A DNA stretch of 31,493 bases from Deltaproteobacteria bacterium (GCA_024636215.1 JAGXHL010000060.1:1-31493); one strand, 5' to 3'. Counted from the stretch's first letter, positions 8,403 through 16,958 are shown. The notes: a model not told the origin generated them from the letters alone. Translations and numbers: made by a program.

Positions 8403-8804
8403 ATGGCAAATGATACAACAACACATCTCACCCCGATCGGCTACATTCTCTGGGTTTTCGGCTTCATCGGAGCGCACCGTTTTTATTTCGGAAAACCAGT
8501 CACAGGCACCATCTGGTTTCTCACCCTCGGCCTGCTCGGCATCGGCTGGATCATCGATCTTTTTCTGATCCCGGGGATGACCAGAGAAGCGACGATCCGC
8601 TACCAGGAAGGGAGAATCGACTACACCCTCGCATGGATCCTGCTCACGTTTCTCGGCCCGTTCGGTGTGCATCGCTTTTATTTGGGAAAAATCTGGACCG
8701 GGCTGCTCTATTTTTTTACCGGTGGTCTGTTTATGTTTGGTTGGCTCTATGATTTCTGGACGTTGAATGAGCAAGTTTCGGAGATAAATTCGGAGCTGAG
8801 GTAA
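8403..8804 (+). CDS. TM2-domain membrane protein (two TM2 modules)
   Basis: A 133-residue inner-membrane protein of two tandem TM2 domains. Each module has a helix, an HRFY-FG/LGK turn (AHRFYFGKP near 23-31; VHRFYLGKI near 88-96) and a second helix ending in an Asp-containing 'GWIIDLF' or 'GWLYDFW'. Four transmembrane segments are expected. ATG at 8403 follows an AAGGA sequence. TM2 proteins have no agreed enzymatic function. The gene converges on the end of the cobamide operon, with 85 bases between the two stops and no clear hairpin terminator there. Confidence 0.82.
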   Translation: MANDTTTHLTPIGYILWVFGFIGAHRFYFGKPVTGTIWFLTLGLLGIGWIIDLFLIPGMTREATIRYQEGRIDYTLAWILLTFLGPFGVHRFYLGKIWTGLLYFFTGGLFMFGWLYDFWTLNEQVSEINSELR

Positions 8805-8889
8805 TTTATATATAGTGGGTGTGTCCTTCCTGAGCGCTGCAGTAGTTTTTCAAAAAAAACCTGGCGACTCAAAAGAATGAATTTGGAAA

Positions 8890-10644
8890 TTAGTGTGGTC
8901 CTGGTACAACCTTCATTTCGATCCCATGTTGGCCCATGAATTTAATCTCCTCAAGATCTCGACCTGAAAGGTCTGACGCGGCAGCCTTGATGTGAGCTAC
9001 AAGCAGTCCCATTTGGAGATAGCCGAGAGCTATTTGGTTGATCGCATCTTGCCCAAGAGTCTTGTGACCATGGTGATCATCCAGGGAAATTACTTGTGCC
9101 CTATCCGGGACAATATCAAGAACCTGTTTCGGAACAAGATGATCGTACAGCACAACATCCATCTGCTGTAGATATTGTCTGGCCCTCCACGTCAAAAACC
9201 CCACATTTTCCGAGCCGCAACAGATCAGGTGCATTCGAGCGAAAGTAGCTAACGTCTGTTCTTTGGTTAATTTCGGATCAATACACCCCGCGATACGTTC
9301 CACCGCTTTATCTTGCAGTAGCTTGTTGATGTCGTCTGGAAGGATGGACTTAATCTTATCGCGAACAATTCTGCCCACTGTGGGACTCGCCCCCTCCGTG
9401 GAGACCGCAATCTTCAGCAGCCCATAGTTAAGCAACGATGAAAAGTAAAAATCCGACCGATCAGGATCATCAACAATATTGGACAATACAAAGCGCTTTT
9501 GCTTTTCTGAATGGACAAGGGCTGAAACCATTGGATTGCCGGTTGCGTCGACAACAATATTAAAAGGGTTAAGGTCTGTTGCATGAACCTGCTTGATTAT
9601 TAGATCTATTGTGCTTTCTAGCTCTTTAAATTCAGGGAGGAATGACTCGGCAAGAGCCTTAAACTCAACATGATTATCTAAAAGAACCTTGGCTTTACGG
9701 TAGGCGACCTTTCCGCCGCCGAGAAGTAGAATCTGAGGATTTTTAAGTAAAACAGGCAAGCTTTTTGAAACGTTATTCTCGCCGTCTGAGTTGAGAGCTG
9801 AATCGCTACCGAGTTCTGCAACATGCTCACTGCGCACTCTGCCCTGGTCCTGAGTATAAGAAAGCGGGGAGTGTTGCTCCAACAGAGGTTCATTGTCGAA
9901 CCAGCGCAATTGTTCACGCAAAGAGACGACTTCACCAACGACGATTACTGCTGGGGCGGGGATGTTGCTTTGCGCTACCTGCCGTGGTGCCCCCCCCAGG
10001 GTGGTTGTGATCGTCAGTTGTTGGGGCGTGGTCGCACAACTGATAATGGCGACTGGGGTATTGCCAGACCGTCCGTTATCGATCAACTCCTGGCAGATTG
10101 TGGTGATGTTACTTAGCCCCATGTAAAAGACCAACGTGCCATTGCCAGAAGCGAGGGCTTTCCAGTTGATATTGGATTGCTCCTCACTACCGGTCTTAGC
10201 ATGGCCAGTAATGAGGCTGACACTGGTCGTACAGTCCCGGTGGGTTACAGGAATGCCGGCATAAGCTGCGGCGGCAAATCCAGCAGTTATTCCGGGGACA
10301 ACTTCAAACGGGATTCCAGCCTGTTCAAGGTGTTGCGCTTCCTCACCACCGCGGCCAAAAATATAGGGATCCCCGCCCTTGAGACGCACCACGATGCGAC
10401 CAGGACGGGCTTTTTCCTCAAGGAGTTCATTGATCTGCTCCTGAGGTAATGAGTGATGACCTTTAACTTTGCCGACATAAATCAATTCGGCGCCGACAGG
10501 TGCTTCTTTCAAAAATTGCGGGTTCGCAAGTTTATCATAGAGCACAACATCGGCCTGCTGTAGACAATGCAGCCCTTTGACTGTGATTAATCCTGCATCT
10601 CCGGGGCCTGCCCCGACAAGATAGACCTGAGTTTTATTTTTCAC
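8890..10644 (-). CDS. cysG: Uroporphyrinogen-III methyltransferase / precorrin-2 dehydrogenase fusion with truncated second SUMT domain
   Basis: A 584-residue fusion making sirohydrochlorin, the substrate for CbiK. Residues 1-245 are a complete SUMT domain: VGAGPGD (10-16), GGDPYIFGRGG (90-100), VPGITAG (116-122). A linker with low similarity (about 250-295) follows. Residues 296-455 are an NAD-dependent precorrin-2 dehydrogenase: LLGGGKVA (307-314), VDATGNP with catalytic-type Asp (366), NIVDDP and STEGASP. Residues 471-584 align again with the first 120 residues of SUMT, but GGDP is replaced by Ala-Ala-Ala-Ser and the protein stops at VPGPH, where SUMT continues. Domain order is the reverse of E. 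coli CysG. GTG start at 10644 with GAGGT upstream, overlapping cbiJ by 11 bases. It is the last gene of the operon. Confidence 0.92.
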   Translation of the reverse strand: MKNKTQVYLVGAGPGDAGLITVKGLHCLQQADVVLYDKLANPQFLKEAPVGAELIYVGKVKGHHSLPQEQINELLEEKARPGRIVVRLKGGDPYIFGRGGEEAQHLEQAGIPFEVVPGITAGFAAAAYAGIPVTHRDCTTSVSLITGHAKTGSEEQSNINWKALASGNGTLVFYMGLSNITTICQELIDNGRSGNTPVAIISCATTPQQLTITTTLGGAPRQVAQSNIPAPAVIVVGEVVSLREQLRWFDNEPLLEQHSPLSYTQDQGRVRSEHVAELGSDSALNSDGENNVSKSLPVLLKNPQILLLGGGKVAYRKAKVLLDNHVEFKALAESFLPEFKELESTIDLIIKQVHATDLNPFNIVVDATGNPMVSALVHSEKQKRFVLSNIVDDPDRSDFYFSSLLNYGLLKIAVSTEGASPTVGRIVRDKIKSILPDDINKLLQDKAVERIAGCIDPKLTKEQTLATFARMHLICCGSENVGFLTWRARQYLQQMDVVLYDHLVPKQVLDIVPDRAQVISLDDHHGHKTLGQDAINQIALGYLQMGLLVAHIKAAASDLSGRDLEEIKFMGQHGIEMKVVPGPH

Positions 10645-11446
10645 GAAATACCTCTGGTTTGTCGATGTTTTTACTTTGATGCTGCAAGGCTTTCACCAGA
10701 TCATCCATGGAATCAAAGCATTGTTCTTGAGTCTCCTCTGGACGCTGTACGACAACGAACAAACAACCCTCCATTTTCGCTGCACGCCATTTTTCCTCGA
10801 CGCCCCCGACCTTGCCACTCTCTTTGGTGACGATCACCGCGATCTGGTGCTGACGTATAATTGCCCGATTTTGCTCGAGACTAAACGGGCCGCGCCCGAA
10901 AATTCGTCCAATTTCTTTGAGTCCGGCGGCATCACAAGCGGAGATCGATTCAGGGTGGTCTAGAACACGTGCAAAGAGCGGAACATGTCGACGAGTTGCT
11001 TCAGCGACGTAAGGCTCCAGATGACGTGAACCTGTTGTCAACAGAACCGGAGTGCCGCTCTTGCAGGCAATCTGGGCGGCCTCATCATGATTCCTTGCAA
11101 CAACCCAATTCGGATGACTGGTCAACATGCCCTGACGCTGGTAGCGTAGATAGAGCCGCCTGGTCTGCTCGGCAACCTTGCGGGCAGTCTGATGGACCTC
11201 GCTCGCATAAGGGTGAGTAGCATCGACCAAGGCAAAAATCTTTTGTTCTTCGACCAGCGTAACCATTTGCGTGAGATTCAATCGACCATGACGACGACAA
11301 ATCTCCGGATGTTCACCTATCTGCAACGATTCATCTGTGGCGGTTGACACCAGAACGCGATAACCTGCGGTAGCCAGTTTCAAAGCCATCGGCTCGGTTT
11401 CGCTGGTGCCACCGAGCAAGAGTATCGTCAGAAGATCCACACTCAT
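10634..11446 (-). CDS. cbiJ: Cobalt-precorrin-6A reductase CbiJ
   Basis: A 270-residue NAD(P)H-dependent reductase of the CobK/CbiJ family, reducing cobalt-precorrin-6A to 6B in the anaerobic pathway. Family hallmarks: N-terminal LLLGGTSETE nucleotide-binding loop, 'VDATHPYASEVHQTA' in the first half, 'VLLTTGSRHLEPY' mid-protein and 'GRGPFSLEQNRAII'. The ATG at 11446 overlaps the cbiH stop by one base (TGATG); a GTG one codon earlier is the alternative start. Its 3' end overlaps the SUMT/dehydrogenase fusion by 11 bases, so the genes are probably translationally coupled. Confidence 0.92.
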   Translation of the reverse strand: MSVDLLTILLLGGTSETEPMALKLATAGYRVLVSTATDESLQIGEHPEICRRHGRLNLTQMVTLVEEQKIFALVDATHPYASEVHQTARKVAEQTRRLYLRYQRQGMLTSHPNWVVARNHDEAAQIACKSGTPVLLTTGSRHLEPYVAEATRRHVPLFARVLDHPESISACDAAGLKEIGRIFGRGPFSLEQNRAIIRQHQIAVIVTKESGKVGGVEEKWRAAKMEGCLFVVVQRPEETQEQCFDSMDDLVKALQHQSKNIDKPEVFREK

Positions 11447-12168
11447 CACTTATAGTAGCCGCGTGGGGTTACCATTCGCCCGTCAAGAATCGTGGTTGTA
11501 GAATTGCCGATGATGACGATCGAGCGCATATTAACTTCCTGGTCAAGCAAGTGAGCAAGATCTGTAAGAATCAGATGTTCGGCCTCGTCGCCGACGGCCG
11601 TGGCGACGCCCACCGGAGTCGTGCCGGGACGTTGCGCACTGAAAATTCGCACCGTTTCTTCCAGTTGCATCACGCGTTTTTTACTACGAGGATTATAAAG
11701 AGAGACAACCAGGTCTGCAGCAGCAACGGCTTCCAGACGTTTGACAATCATTTCCCACGGCACCAAAAGATCGCTCAGGCTGATTGTCGCTGAATCAAGC
11801 ATCAGGGGCGCTCCCATCAAAGCGGCAGCAGAATTAGCCGCTGTCACGCCGGGAATAACCTCCATCTCTATGGTCTCGTTATCAGCTGCGGCCATCTCCA
11901 TCGCCAGGCCGGCCATACCGTAAACTCCGGCATCACCTGAAGAGACCAGCGACACAACATTTCCTGCTTTTGCCTGGTCAATGGCAGACCGGCAACGGTC
12001 CGCTTCTTTCATCATCCCTGAGGTGATAATGATTTGATGACTGATCAGGTCGTCGATTGATTTTATGTAGGGATCATAACCGACCACCACATCGCTTTCC
12101 AGAATGGCCTGGGTCGCTCGTGGCGTACGGTCTTGTCGGCTTCCCGGACCTATGCCAACGAGGTACAA
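11446..12168 (-). CDS. cbiH: Cobalt-precorrin-3/-3B C17-methyltransferase CbiH
   Basis: A 240-residue S-adenosylmethionine-dependent methyltransferase of the tetrapyrrole methylase fold. In the anaerobic pathway CbiH methylates C17 and drives ring contraction to cobalt-precorrin-4. The start MYLVGIGPGS, 'GYDPYIKSIDDL', 'SSGDAGVYGMAG' (around 76-87) and 'VIPGVTAANSAAALMGAPL' are diagnostic of the CobJ/CbiH branch. The TTG start at 12168 follows AGGA four bases upstream and gives exactly the family N terminus; it lies inside the end of cbiG (19-base overlap). It has the size of a single-domain CbiH, without the Fe-S extension found in some homologues. Confidence 0.93.
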   Translation of the reverse strand: MYLVGIGPGSRQDRTPRATQAILESDVVVGYDPYIKSIDDLISHQIIITSGMMKEADRCRSAIDQAKAGNVVSLVSSGDAGVYGMAGLAMEMAAADNETIEMEVIPGVTAANSAAALMGAPLMLDSATISLSDLLVPWEMIVKRLEAVAAADLVVSLYNPRSKKRVMQLEETVRIFSAQRPGTTPVGVATAVGDEAEHLILTDLAHLLDQEVNMRSIVIIGNSTTTILDGRMVTPRGYYK

Positions 12169-12929
12169 TTTTCCTGTGCGATTGCTATCGTTATGCCGTT
12201 GAAAGCTGTTTTTTGAAGTATTAATGACGTTCTCCTTCCGGAAAGTAATGCCGCAGGTTCAGATACCGCGGGCAGATTGACTTTCTCTTGAACAAATGCG
12301 GACTCCCCAAAGGGGAGACTGCTGATTCGGATCTGCTCTGCATCGATAATGCGCAGCGGAATTTTGAGCTCCGTGGCGGCCTGCAACAGGCCTGGTTCGT
12401 TAGCTTTGACATCAGCGGTCGCCAGATAACGTACTCGTTCGAGATTCACCTCGGCAATTTCTAAAGCGGCCGTGATAGCCGCGCGAATTTCTGTGGAGCT
12501 TTTTCCTTTACGGCAGCCGATGCCGACGATCAGATCCTTAACTGCTTCTGTTGTCGTGGAGATGACTGGCTCAGCCCCGGTCAAGTTGGCAACGGCAATC
12601 GCCAAATTGTTGGCACCTCCCTCATGACCACAGAGCAGACTCACTGCATGGCGCGCCCCGACATCGAGGCAGACAATGGCAGGATCTTTAAGCTTGTGTT
12701 GAATCAAGGGAGCTATGGCTCGCACAACCACACCGCAGGGAGCGATATAAACCAGACCAGAGTATTGGCTGAAGATCTCTTCAGTCAGTGCATAGACCCG
12801 CTCGAAAGAACAGACGCCTTCTGGAGCCTCAATCGCATGATGCAGATACTGGTCAACATCCATCCCCGCCGCGATTTGCTGCATAACCTTCAGCCCTTCT
12901 GGCGAGAAAGTTATCACTGCTGTGCTCAT
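12150..12929 (-). CDS. cbiG: Cobalt-precorrin-5A hydrolase CbiG, short form lacking the middle domain
   Basis: A 259-residue CbiG, which opens the delta-lactone of cobalt-precorrin-5A and releases acetaldehyde. The N-terminal domain (about 50-125) has 'APCGVVVRAIAPLI', 'VCLDVGARHAVSLLCGHEGG' and 'NNLA'. The C-terminal domain (about 132-255) begins 'IVGIGCRKGKSSTEI' and includes 'LATADVKANEPGL'. Enteric CbiG is about 350 residues and has a middle domain of roughly 90 residues; here the two ends join directly after 'EPVISTTTEAVKD'. ATG at 12929 overlaps the cbiF stop (ATGA) with GGAG upstream. The reading frame is intact, so this looks like a natural domain loss rather than decay. Confidence 0.9.
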   Translation of the reverse strand: MSTAVITFSPEGLKVMQQIAAGMDVDQYLHHAIEAPEGVCSFERVYALTEEIFSQYSGLVYIAPCGVVVRAIAPLIQHKLKDPAIVCLDVGARHAVSLLCGHEGGANNLAIAVANLTGAEPVISTTTEAVKDLIVGIGCRKGKSSTEIRAAITAALEIAEVNLERVRYLATADVKANEPGLLQAATELKIPLRIIDAEQIRISSLPFGESAFVQEKVNLPAVSEPAALLSGRRTSLILQKTAFNGITIAIAQENCTSLA

Positions 12930-13702
12930 TTGGATTCTCCGCTTTTTTCTTTTTCTGCGTCGCGGTAGCCGTGACTGAAATGACGATGGTAAAGCTTTGA
13001 GACCGGCAAATCACGTGACAGCGCCTGACCGACAATAATCATTGCCGTCTTGGTGACCTTGGCCGCTTCAACTTTGGGAGCGATATCGGCCAGAGTTCCT
13101 TGGATGACCAGCTCATCCGGCCAACTGGCGTGGAAGATGACGCCAATCGGACAATCGCTGCCATAATATCGCGTGAGCTCTTCGGCAACCTGTGCCAGCT
13201 TGTGTACCGACAAGAAGAGGCAGAGGGTTGATTCGGTGCGGGCCAGATGCTCCAACTCCTGCATCGCAGGCATTGGTGTCCGACCGGAGGTCCGGCTGAG
13301 AATCACTGTTTGTGAAATCTCCGGCGCGGTCAACTCAGTTTTCAGGGCTGCTGCTGCTGCCTGGAATGAGCTGACTCCTGGGACGACTTCGTACTCAATG
13401 CCGAGGCGGTCAAGCACGTTCATCTGCTCACGGATAGCACCATAGATCGAGGGATCGCCGGTATGCAGACGAATGACGTCAATATTTTGCTCCTGACCAA
13501 AGGCAAAGACCGCTTCAATCTCTTCCAGTGTCATACCTGCTGAATCGTGTAGCTCACATCCGTCAGGGACAAGATCGACCACTTCTGGACTAACCAGAGA
13601 ACCGGCATAGACACAGATCTGGCAACTTTCGAGCAGCTGCTTGGCCTTGACGGTCAGTAGATCTGGGTTGCCAGGGCCTGCGCCCACAAAAATAACCTTC
13701 AT
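12926..13702 (-). CDS. cbiF: Cobalt-precorrin-4 C11-methyltransferase CbiF
   Basis: A 258-residue tetrapyrrole methylase transferring methyl from S-adenosylmethionine to C11 of cobalt-precorrin-4. Diagnostic segments: KVIFVGAGPGNPDLLTVKA at the N terminus, 'CVYAGSLVSPEVV', 'IRLHTGDPSIYGA' (around 78-90), 'YEVVPGVSSFQAAAAAL' and 'ILSRTSGRTPMP', all typical of CobM/CbiF. ATG at 13702 has GAGGAG six bases upstream. It starts 66 bases after the cbiL stop, one of the larger gaps in the operon, and its stop overlaps the cbiG start by four bases. Confidence 0.94.
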   Translation of the reverse strand: MKVIFVGAGPGNPDLLTVKAKQLLESCQICVYAGSLVSPEVVDLVPDGCELHDSAGMTLEEIEAVFAFGQEQNIDVIRLHTGDPSIYGAIREQMNVLDRLGIEYEVVPGVSSFQAAAAALKTELTAPEISQTVILSRTSGRTPMPAMQELEHLARTESTLCLFLSVHKLAQVAEELTRYYGSDCPIGVIFHASWPDELVIQGTLADIAPKVEAAKVTKTAMIIVGQALSRDLPVSKLYHRHFSHGYRDAEKEKSGESK

Positions 13703-13768
13703 AATTACTCCTCTTGCTGTTGCCTATGCCAAACATCATGCTTGCTCGGCGAGGTTTGTTTCGCGCCC

Positions 13769-14509
13769 TTAACTTTTGGAGCCTTGCACGATAATCACCG
13801 CCAGATTTCCGACTTTCTCATCGGCTCCACGCAGGCGGTTGAGATCCGTCTCCACCTTTTGATCCGGCAACCCAGCCCGGGAGACGAAGACACACCGATG
13901 CAGAGCCCCCAGTCGATCCAGCAGAGCGATGATCTCCTGCAGGCAACGACCTATCTTCATCAGCACCACTCCGCCTCCGGCGGCAATAGCCCTTTCAATT
14001 ATACCGAAATCATTAGCCGAGGGAATGATCTGTAACGATTGCAATCCTTCCCCGAGCGGCATGTTAGTCAGTGCCGCAGCCAAGCTAAAGGAACTGATGC
14101 CGGGAACTGTTTCAACCCGCGCTTCAGGATATTGCAGACGTAGAGCACGAAGCAGGTAGATATAGGTTGAATAGAGCAGAGTATCGCCGAGGGTGACAAA
14201 GGCCACGTCCTGACCTGCACGCAAGCGTTCTGCGATCTCATCTGCCGTCTGCTGCCAATGGTCAAGGCGTTGTTCGCTGTCAGCTGCCAGGGAAAATGTC
14301 ACTGGACAGATTTCACATCTGCTGCTTGCATAGTGCTGAACGACTTCCTGAACGTAATTCTGTGTACTTAAACGTGACGTCGGCAGGTAGATGCAGGGGC
14401 TGCTACGCAAAATACGGGCAGCTTTCAGGGTCAGCAGTTCCGGATCACCGGGGCCGACGCCGATACCGTATAACGTCCCTTTAAATTGGTTGTGCGAAGT
14501 TTCCGTCAT
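13769..14509 (-). CDS. cbiL: Cobalt-factor II C20-methyltransferase CbiL
   Basis: A 246-residue tetrapyrrole methylase adding the C20 methyl to cobalt-factor II (or cobalt-precorrin-2). CbiL/CobI signatures: 'LYGIGVGPGDPELLTLKAA', 'VTLGDTLLYSTYIYLLRAL' in the S-adenosylmethionine site, 'VPGISSFSLAAALTNMPL' and 'VVLMKIGRCLQEI'. Its ATG overlaps the cbiE stop by four bases. Of the two CbiL-like genes in the operon this is closer to the familiar family pattern (MKxGR retained), so it is the better candidate for the main C20 enzyme. Confidence 0.9.
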   Translation of the reverse strand: MTETSHNQFKGTLYGIGVGPGDPELLTLKAARILRSSPCIYLPTSRLSTQNYVQEVVQHYASSRCEICPVTFSLAADSEQRLDHWQQTADEIAERLRAGQDVAFVTLGDTLLYSTYIYLLRALRLQYPEARVETVPGISSFSLAAALTNMPLGEGLQSLQIIPSANDFGIIERAIAAGGGVVLMKIGRCLQEIIALLDRLGALHRCVFVSRAGLPDQKVETDLNRLRGADEKVGNLAVIIVQGSKS

Positions 14510-15147
14510 GGCATCAACTCTCGGTCGATGAACAGGATGATAGCGCGTGAGGCCAACGCGATGTCACGCAGGCCTTTAGCGTCCAACGGGAGGATGCGTT
14601 CTTCGTCCCAGGTCAAGTTCTCGCAGGCGAAGGCGAAGTAACGATCCTCCATACTTTCGAGCAGATCTGCCGCCCAAAGACTCGCTTGCACTGTTCCTGC
14701 TAAAATGGCAATCTTTTGACACTCCAATAATTCTTCGGCTTTGATCTCGGGACAACGACCATGAGCACTGATGATTCGCATATCGTGCCAGTCGAGGCCG
14801 AATCGAGCGCAGGCCAGTTGCACCGAACTGACACCAGGGATCAGTCGACAATTCTGTGCTCCAAAATGTTTTTGAATCGTACGTGCCAGGCTGAACAGGC
14901 CGGTATCACCGGAGACCAGTACGACCATCTGTCGGTATTCCTGCTCCATGCGCTTCAAAACTGCCTGGATATCACTTCCTGCGGGGATTTGATTCGATCC
15001 TTTTTCTGGAAAGAGTTCCAGCAAATGCCGGGCACCGATCAAAACTTCAGCTTTGGCAACGGCATTGTGTGCGGCCGTCGTGAGATAGTCCGGATGGCCA
15101 GGACCACATCCGACAATGATAATTTCCGGCCGCTCTGTTATTGCCAT
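14506..15147 (-). CDS. cbiE: Cobalt-precorrin-7 (C5)-methyltransferase CbiE
   Basis: A 213-residue tetrapyrrole methylase, the C5-methylating half of the CobL reaction. Signatures: 'IIIVGCGPGHPDYLT', 'LIGARHLLELFP', 'VLVSGDTGLFSLA' (around 75-87), 'LIPGVSSVQLACARFGL' and 'ISAHGR'. ATG at 15147 is chosen because AAGGAG lies ten bases upstream and the family starts there; an earlier in-frame start at 15216 lies inside cbiD. It overlaps the cbiD end by ten bases. CobL fuses a decarboxylating CbiT domain to CbiE, but this protein stops after CbiE and no CbiT is found in the window. Confidence 0.92.
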   Translation of the reverse strand: MAITERPEIIIVGCGPGHPDYLTTAAHNAVAKAEVLIGARHLLELFPEKGSNQIPAGSDIQAVLKRMEQEYRQMVVLVSGDTGLFSLARTIQKHFGAQNCRLIPGVSSVQLACARFGLDWHDMRIISAHGRCPEIKAEELLECQKIAILAGTVQASLWAADLLESMEDRYFAFACENLTWDEERILPLDAKGLRDIALASRAIILFIDRELMP

Positions 15148-16190
15148 CGTTCCAAAGCTCCTTCGCTGCCAAGAATCTCGCCCTTGAGATTGATCAGAAC
15201 CACCGCTGACCGCCATGATGGTTGAAACGTTTGCTGAATCGCATCGTTGATCTTTTTGGCCAGAGCCTGTGCCACCGGCTCACGTTCTTCCTCGCGTAGT
15301 TCATGCATGAAAAGAGCTTCGATTGTATTGCCATGCACGACGGAGCGTCCTAAAAGTTCCGAGGCCAGGTTGCTGACAAAAGCGATGGGACTGTCGGATT
15401 GAGCTGAATGGGTTTGCCATTGTCCGTTCGCCAGCTTGGCAAGCTTGCCAGGATGTCCAATCAACAGCAGCTCCTCGAAAGCGTGTGGCAGTGACTGTTC
15501 GATCATGAACCCCCATTCGTTGCTCACTTCAACAACCTGTTGTGCCGTGAGACGAAAATAACGGTGCGCGGCCTTAAATCCAATATTCCCCGGGGTCAAA
15601 ACCGGGGCGCGGGTTCCCACTGCGACACAAATATCGAGAGCGCACTTCAAGGAGTCACGCAACGCTTCGGAACTGAAAGGTCGAACTCTCCCGCTTGTGC
15701 CAATGATAGAGATTCCCCCTTTGATACCGAGTTTCGGGTTAAAGGTCTTTTGTGCCAGTTCGCGACCGCCCGGTACCGATACCGTTACCTCAAGTCCCAT
15801 GGCTGTCACTTCACGCAGTGCCGCGCAAATCATGCTTCGTGGTACAGGATTAATTGCTGGTTCACCAACAGTCAGTGCCAAGCCCGGCAGAGTTACGGTG
15901 CCGACGCCATCACCAGCCTTAAAGATGATTTTATCCTGCGTGCTCGGAGCGATATGGACCTGAATCTGTGCACCGTGAGTGACATCGGGATCGTCTCCTG
16001 CATTCTTGATCACCGTTGCCATCGCTCCTTCTTCGGTTTTCTCAACTTCTGCGATGGGCCAACTCAGTCGGCTACCATCGGGTAAAGGAATCTCCGTGGC
16101 ATCGACGTGTCGTTTTTCAACCAACAACAATGCTGCAGCTTTGGCCGCCAGAGCCGCACAACTGCCGGTGGAAATCCCCCCTTTGAGCAT
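15138..16190 (-). CDS. cbiD: Cobalt-precorrin-5B C1-methyltransferase CbiD
   Basis: A 350-residue S-adenosylmethionine-dependent enzyme specific to the anaerobic pathway, methylating C1 of cobalt-precorrin-5B; it is unrelated to the tetrapyrrole methylase fold. Signatures: 'LKGGISTGSCAALAAKAAA' near the N terminus, 'KNAGDDPDVTHGA', 'GDGVGTVTLPGLALTVGEPAINPVPR' split over about 95-120, 'GISIIGTSGRVRPFS' and 'LTPGNIGFKAAHRYF'. ATG at 16190 has a full AGGAGG seven bases upstream, inside the end of the second cbiL (two-base gap). Its presence rules out the aerobic route (CobF) for this step. Confidence 0.95.
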   Translation of the reverse strand: MLKGGISTGSCAALAAKAAALLLVEKRHVDATEIPLPDGSRLSWPIAEVEKTEEGAMATVIKNAGDDPDVTHGAQIQVHIAPSTQDKIIFKAGDGVGTVTLPGLALTVGEPAINPVPRSMICAALREVTAMGLEVTVSVPGGRELAQKTFNPKLGIKGGISIIGTSGRVRPFSSEALRDSLKCALDICVAVGTRAPVLTPGNIGFKAAHRYFRLTAQQVVEVSNEWGFMIEQSLPHAFEELLLIGHPGKLAKLANGQWQTHSAQSDSPIAFVSNLASELLGRSVVHGNTIEALFMHELREEEREPVAQALAKKINDAIQQTFQPSWRSAVVLINLKGEILGSEGALERWQ

Positions 16191-16192
16191 CC

Positions 16193-16942
16193 TTACACCT
16201 CCTGCCAGGACCGGTTGCCAACTTTGATAATCATGGTGGTCATGTAATTAAGTGGCTGAACCTGCCAACAACTTAAATCGTCGACCAATAGCTCGTGGTC
16301 ACCCTGTTCACAGCAACTGACCAGTCGCGCACGACCGAGCAGGTTGTGGCGACGCAGCAAATCCATCAAGGCTTCTATGCAGGTTCCAGCTTTATACAGG
16401 ACGAGGGTTTCACATTGCCCAAGCGCCGTTTCGACAGCCTGAAGATCCGTAGCCGACATCAGCGTCAGACGATCTTCCTGCAAGGTCAGAGTCTCGGCAA
16501 AACGACTGGCTGCAGTCTGAAATGCACTAATTCCCGGAACGACGTGAATGTTTGCAGCGGACATCAGTTCAGACAAGCTTTGCAGCAAGTAGGAACTGGT
16601 GGCAAAAATCAGCGGATCACCCAGGGTGATTTGCACCACAGACTCCCCCTTAGCACAACGCCTGGCCACATCTTCAGCGAAGAGTTGCCAACGCTCACGG
16701 GTTTTTTGCTCATTACGCTCCATCGGATAGTTGTTGACGATGATTTCTTGTTTGTCGAGAAACGGGCGCACGGCTTCCAGTGCAAGGCTCATGGCCGAAC
16801 CTTGGGCCTGAGGTGAGATTATTGTATCGCACTGCTCCACCAGACGGGCCGCTCTCAGTGTCAGTAAATCTGGAGAGCCAGGGCCGATGCCAACGGCATA
16901 AAAATGACCTGGTTGCGCAGACATGGTGCTCTTGACGGTCAT
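16193..16942 (-). CDS. Second CbiL-like C20-methyltransferase paralogue
   Basis: A 249-residue tetrapyrrole methylase, best placed with CobI/CbiL: 'FYAVGIGPGSPDLLTLRAAR', 'ITLGDPLIFATSSYLLQSL', 'VVPGISAFQTAASRFAETL'. It shares the overall layout of the CbiL gene at 13769-14509 but is more divergent: the MKxGR segment reads 'LYKAGTC' and the C-terminal region carries a 'SCCEQGD' Cys pair. ATG at 16942 has GAGGA four bases upstream; a second ATG six codons in is the alternative. It lies between the Gate-domain gene (16-base gap) and cbiD (two bases). It could be a second C20 enzyme, one specialised for another intermediate, or a recruited activity; the sequence alone does not decide. Confidence 0.75.
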   Translation of the reverse strand: MTVKSTMSAQPGHFYAVGIGPGSPDLLTLRAARLVEQCDTIISPQAQGSAMSLALEAVRPFLDKQEIIVNNYPMERNEQKTRERWQLFAEDVARRCAKGESVVQITLGDPLIFATSSYLLQSLSELMSAANIHVVPGISAFQTAASRFAETLTLQEDRLTLMSATDLQAVETALGQCETLVLYKAGTCIEALMDLLRRHNLLGRARLVSCCEQGDHELLVDDLSCWQVQPLNYMTTMIIKVGNRSWQEV

Positions 16943-16958
16943 AAAGTCCTCATCATAA

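Noticed and set aside
8805..8889. Terminator between the converging TM2 and SUMT/dehydrogenase genes
   Set aside because: T and A runs are present but no stem of more than three or four pairs precedes them on either strand.
9678..10449. Plus-strand and other-frame open frames within the operon
   Set aside because: They lie opposite or inside well-identified cobamide genes and show no recognisable domains.
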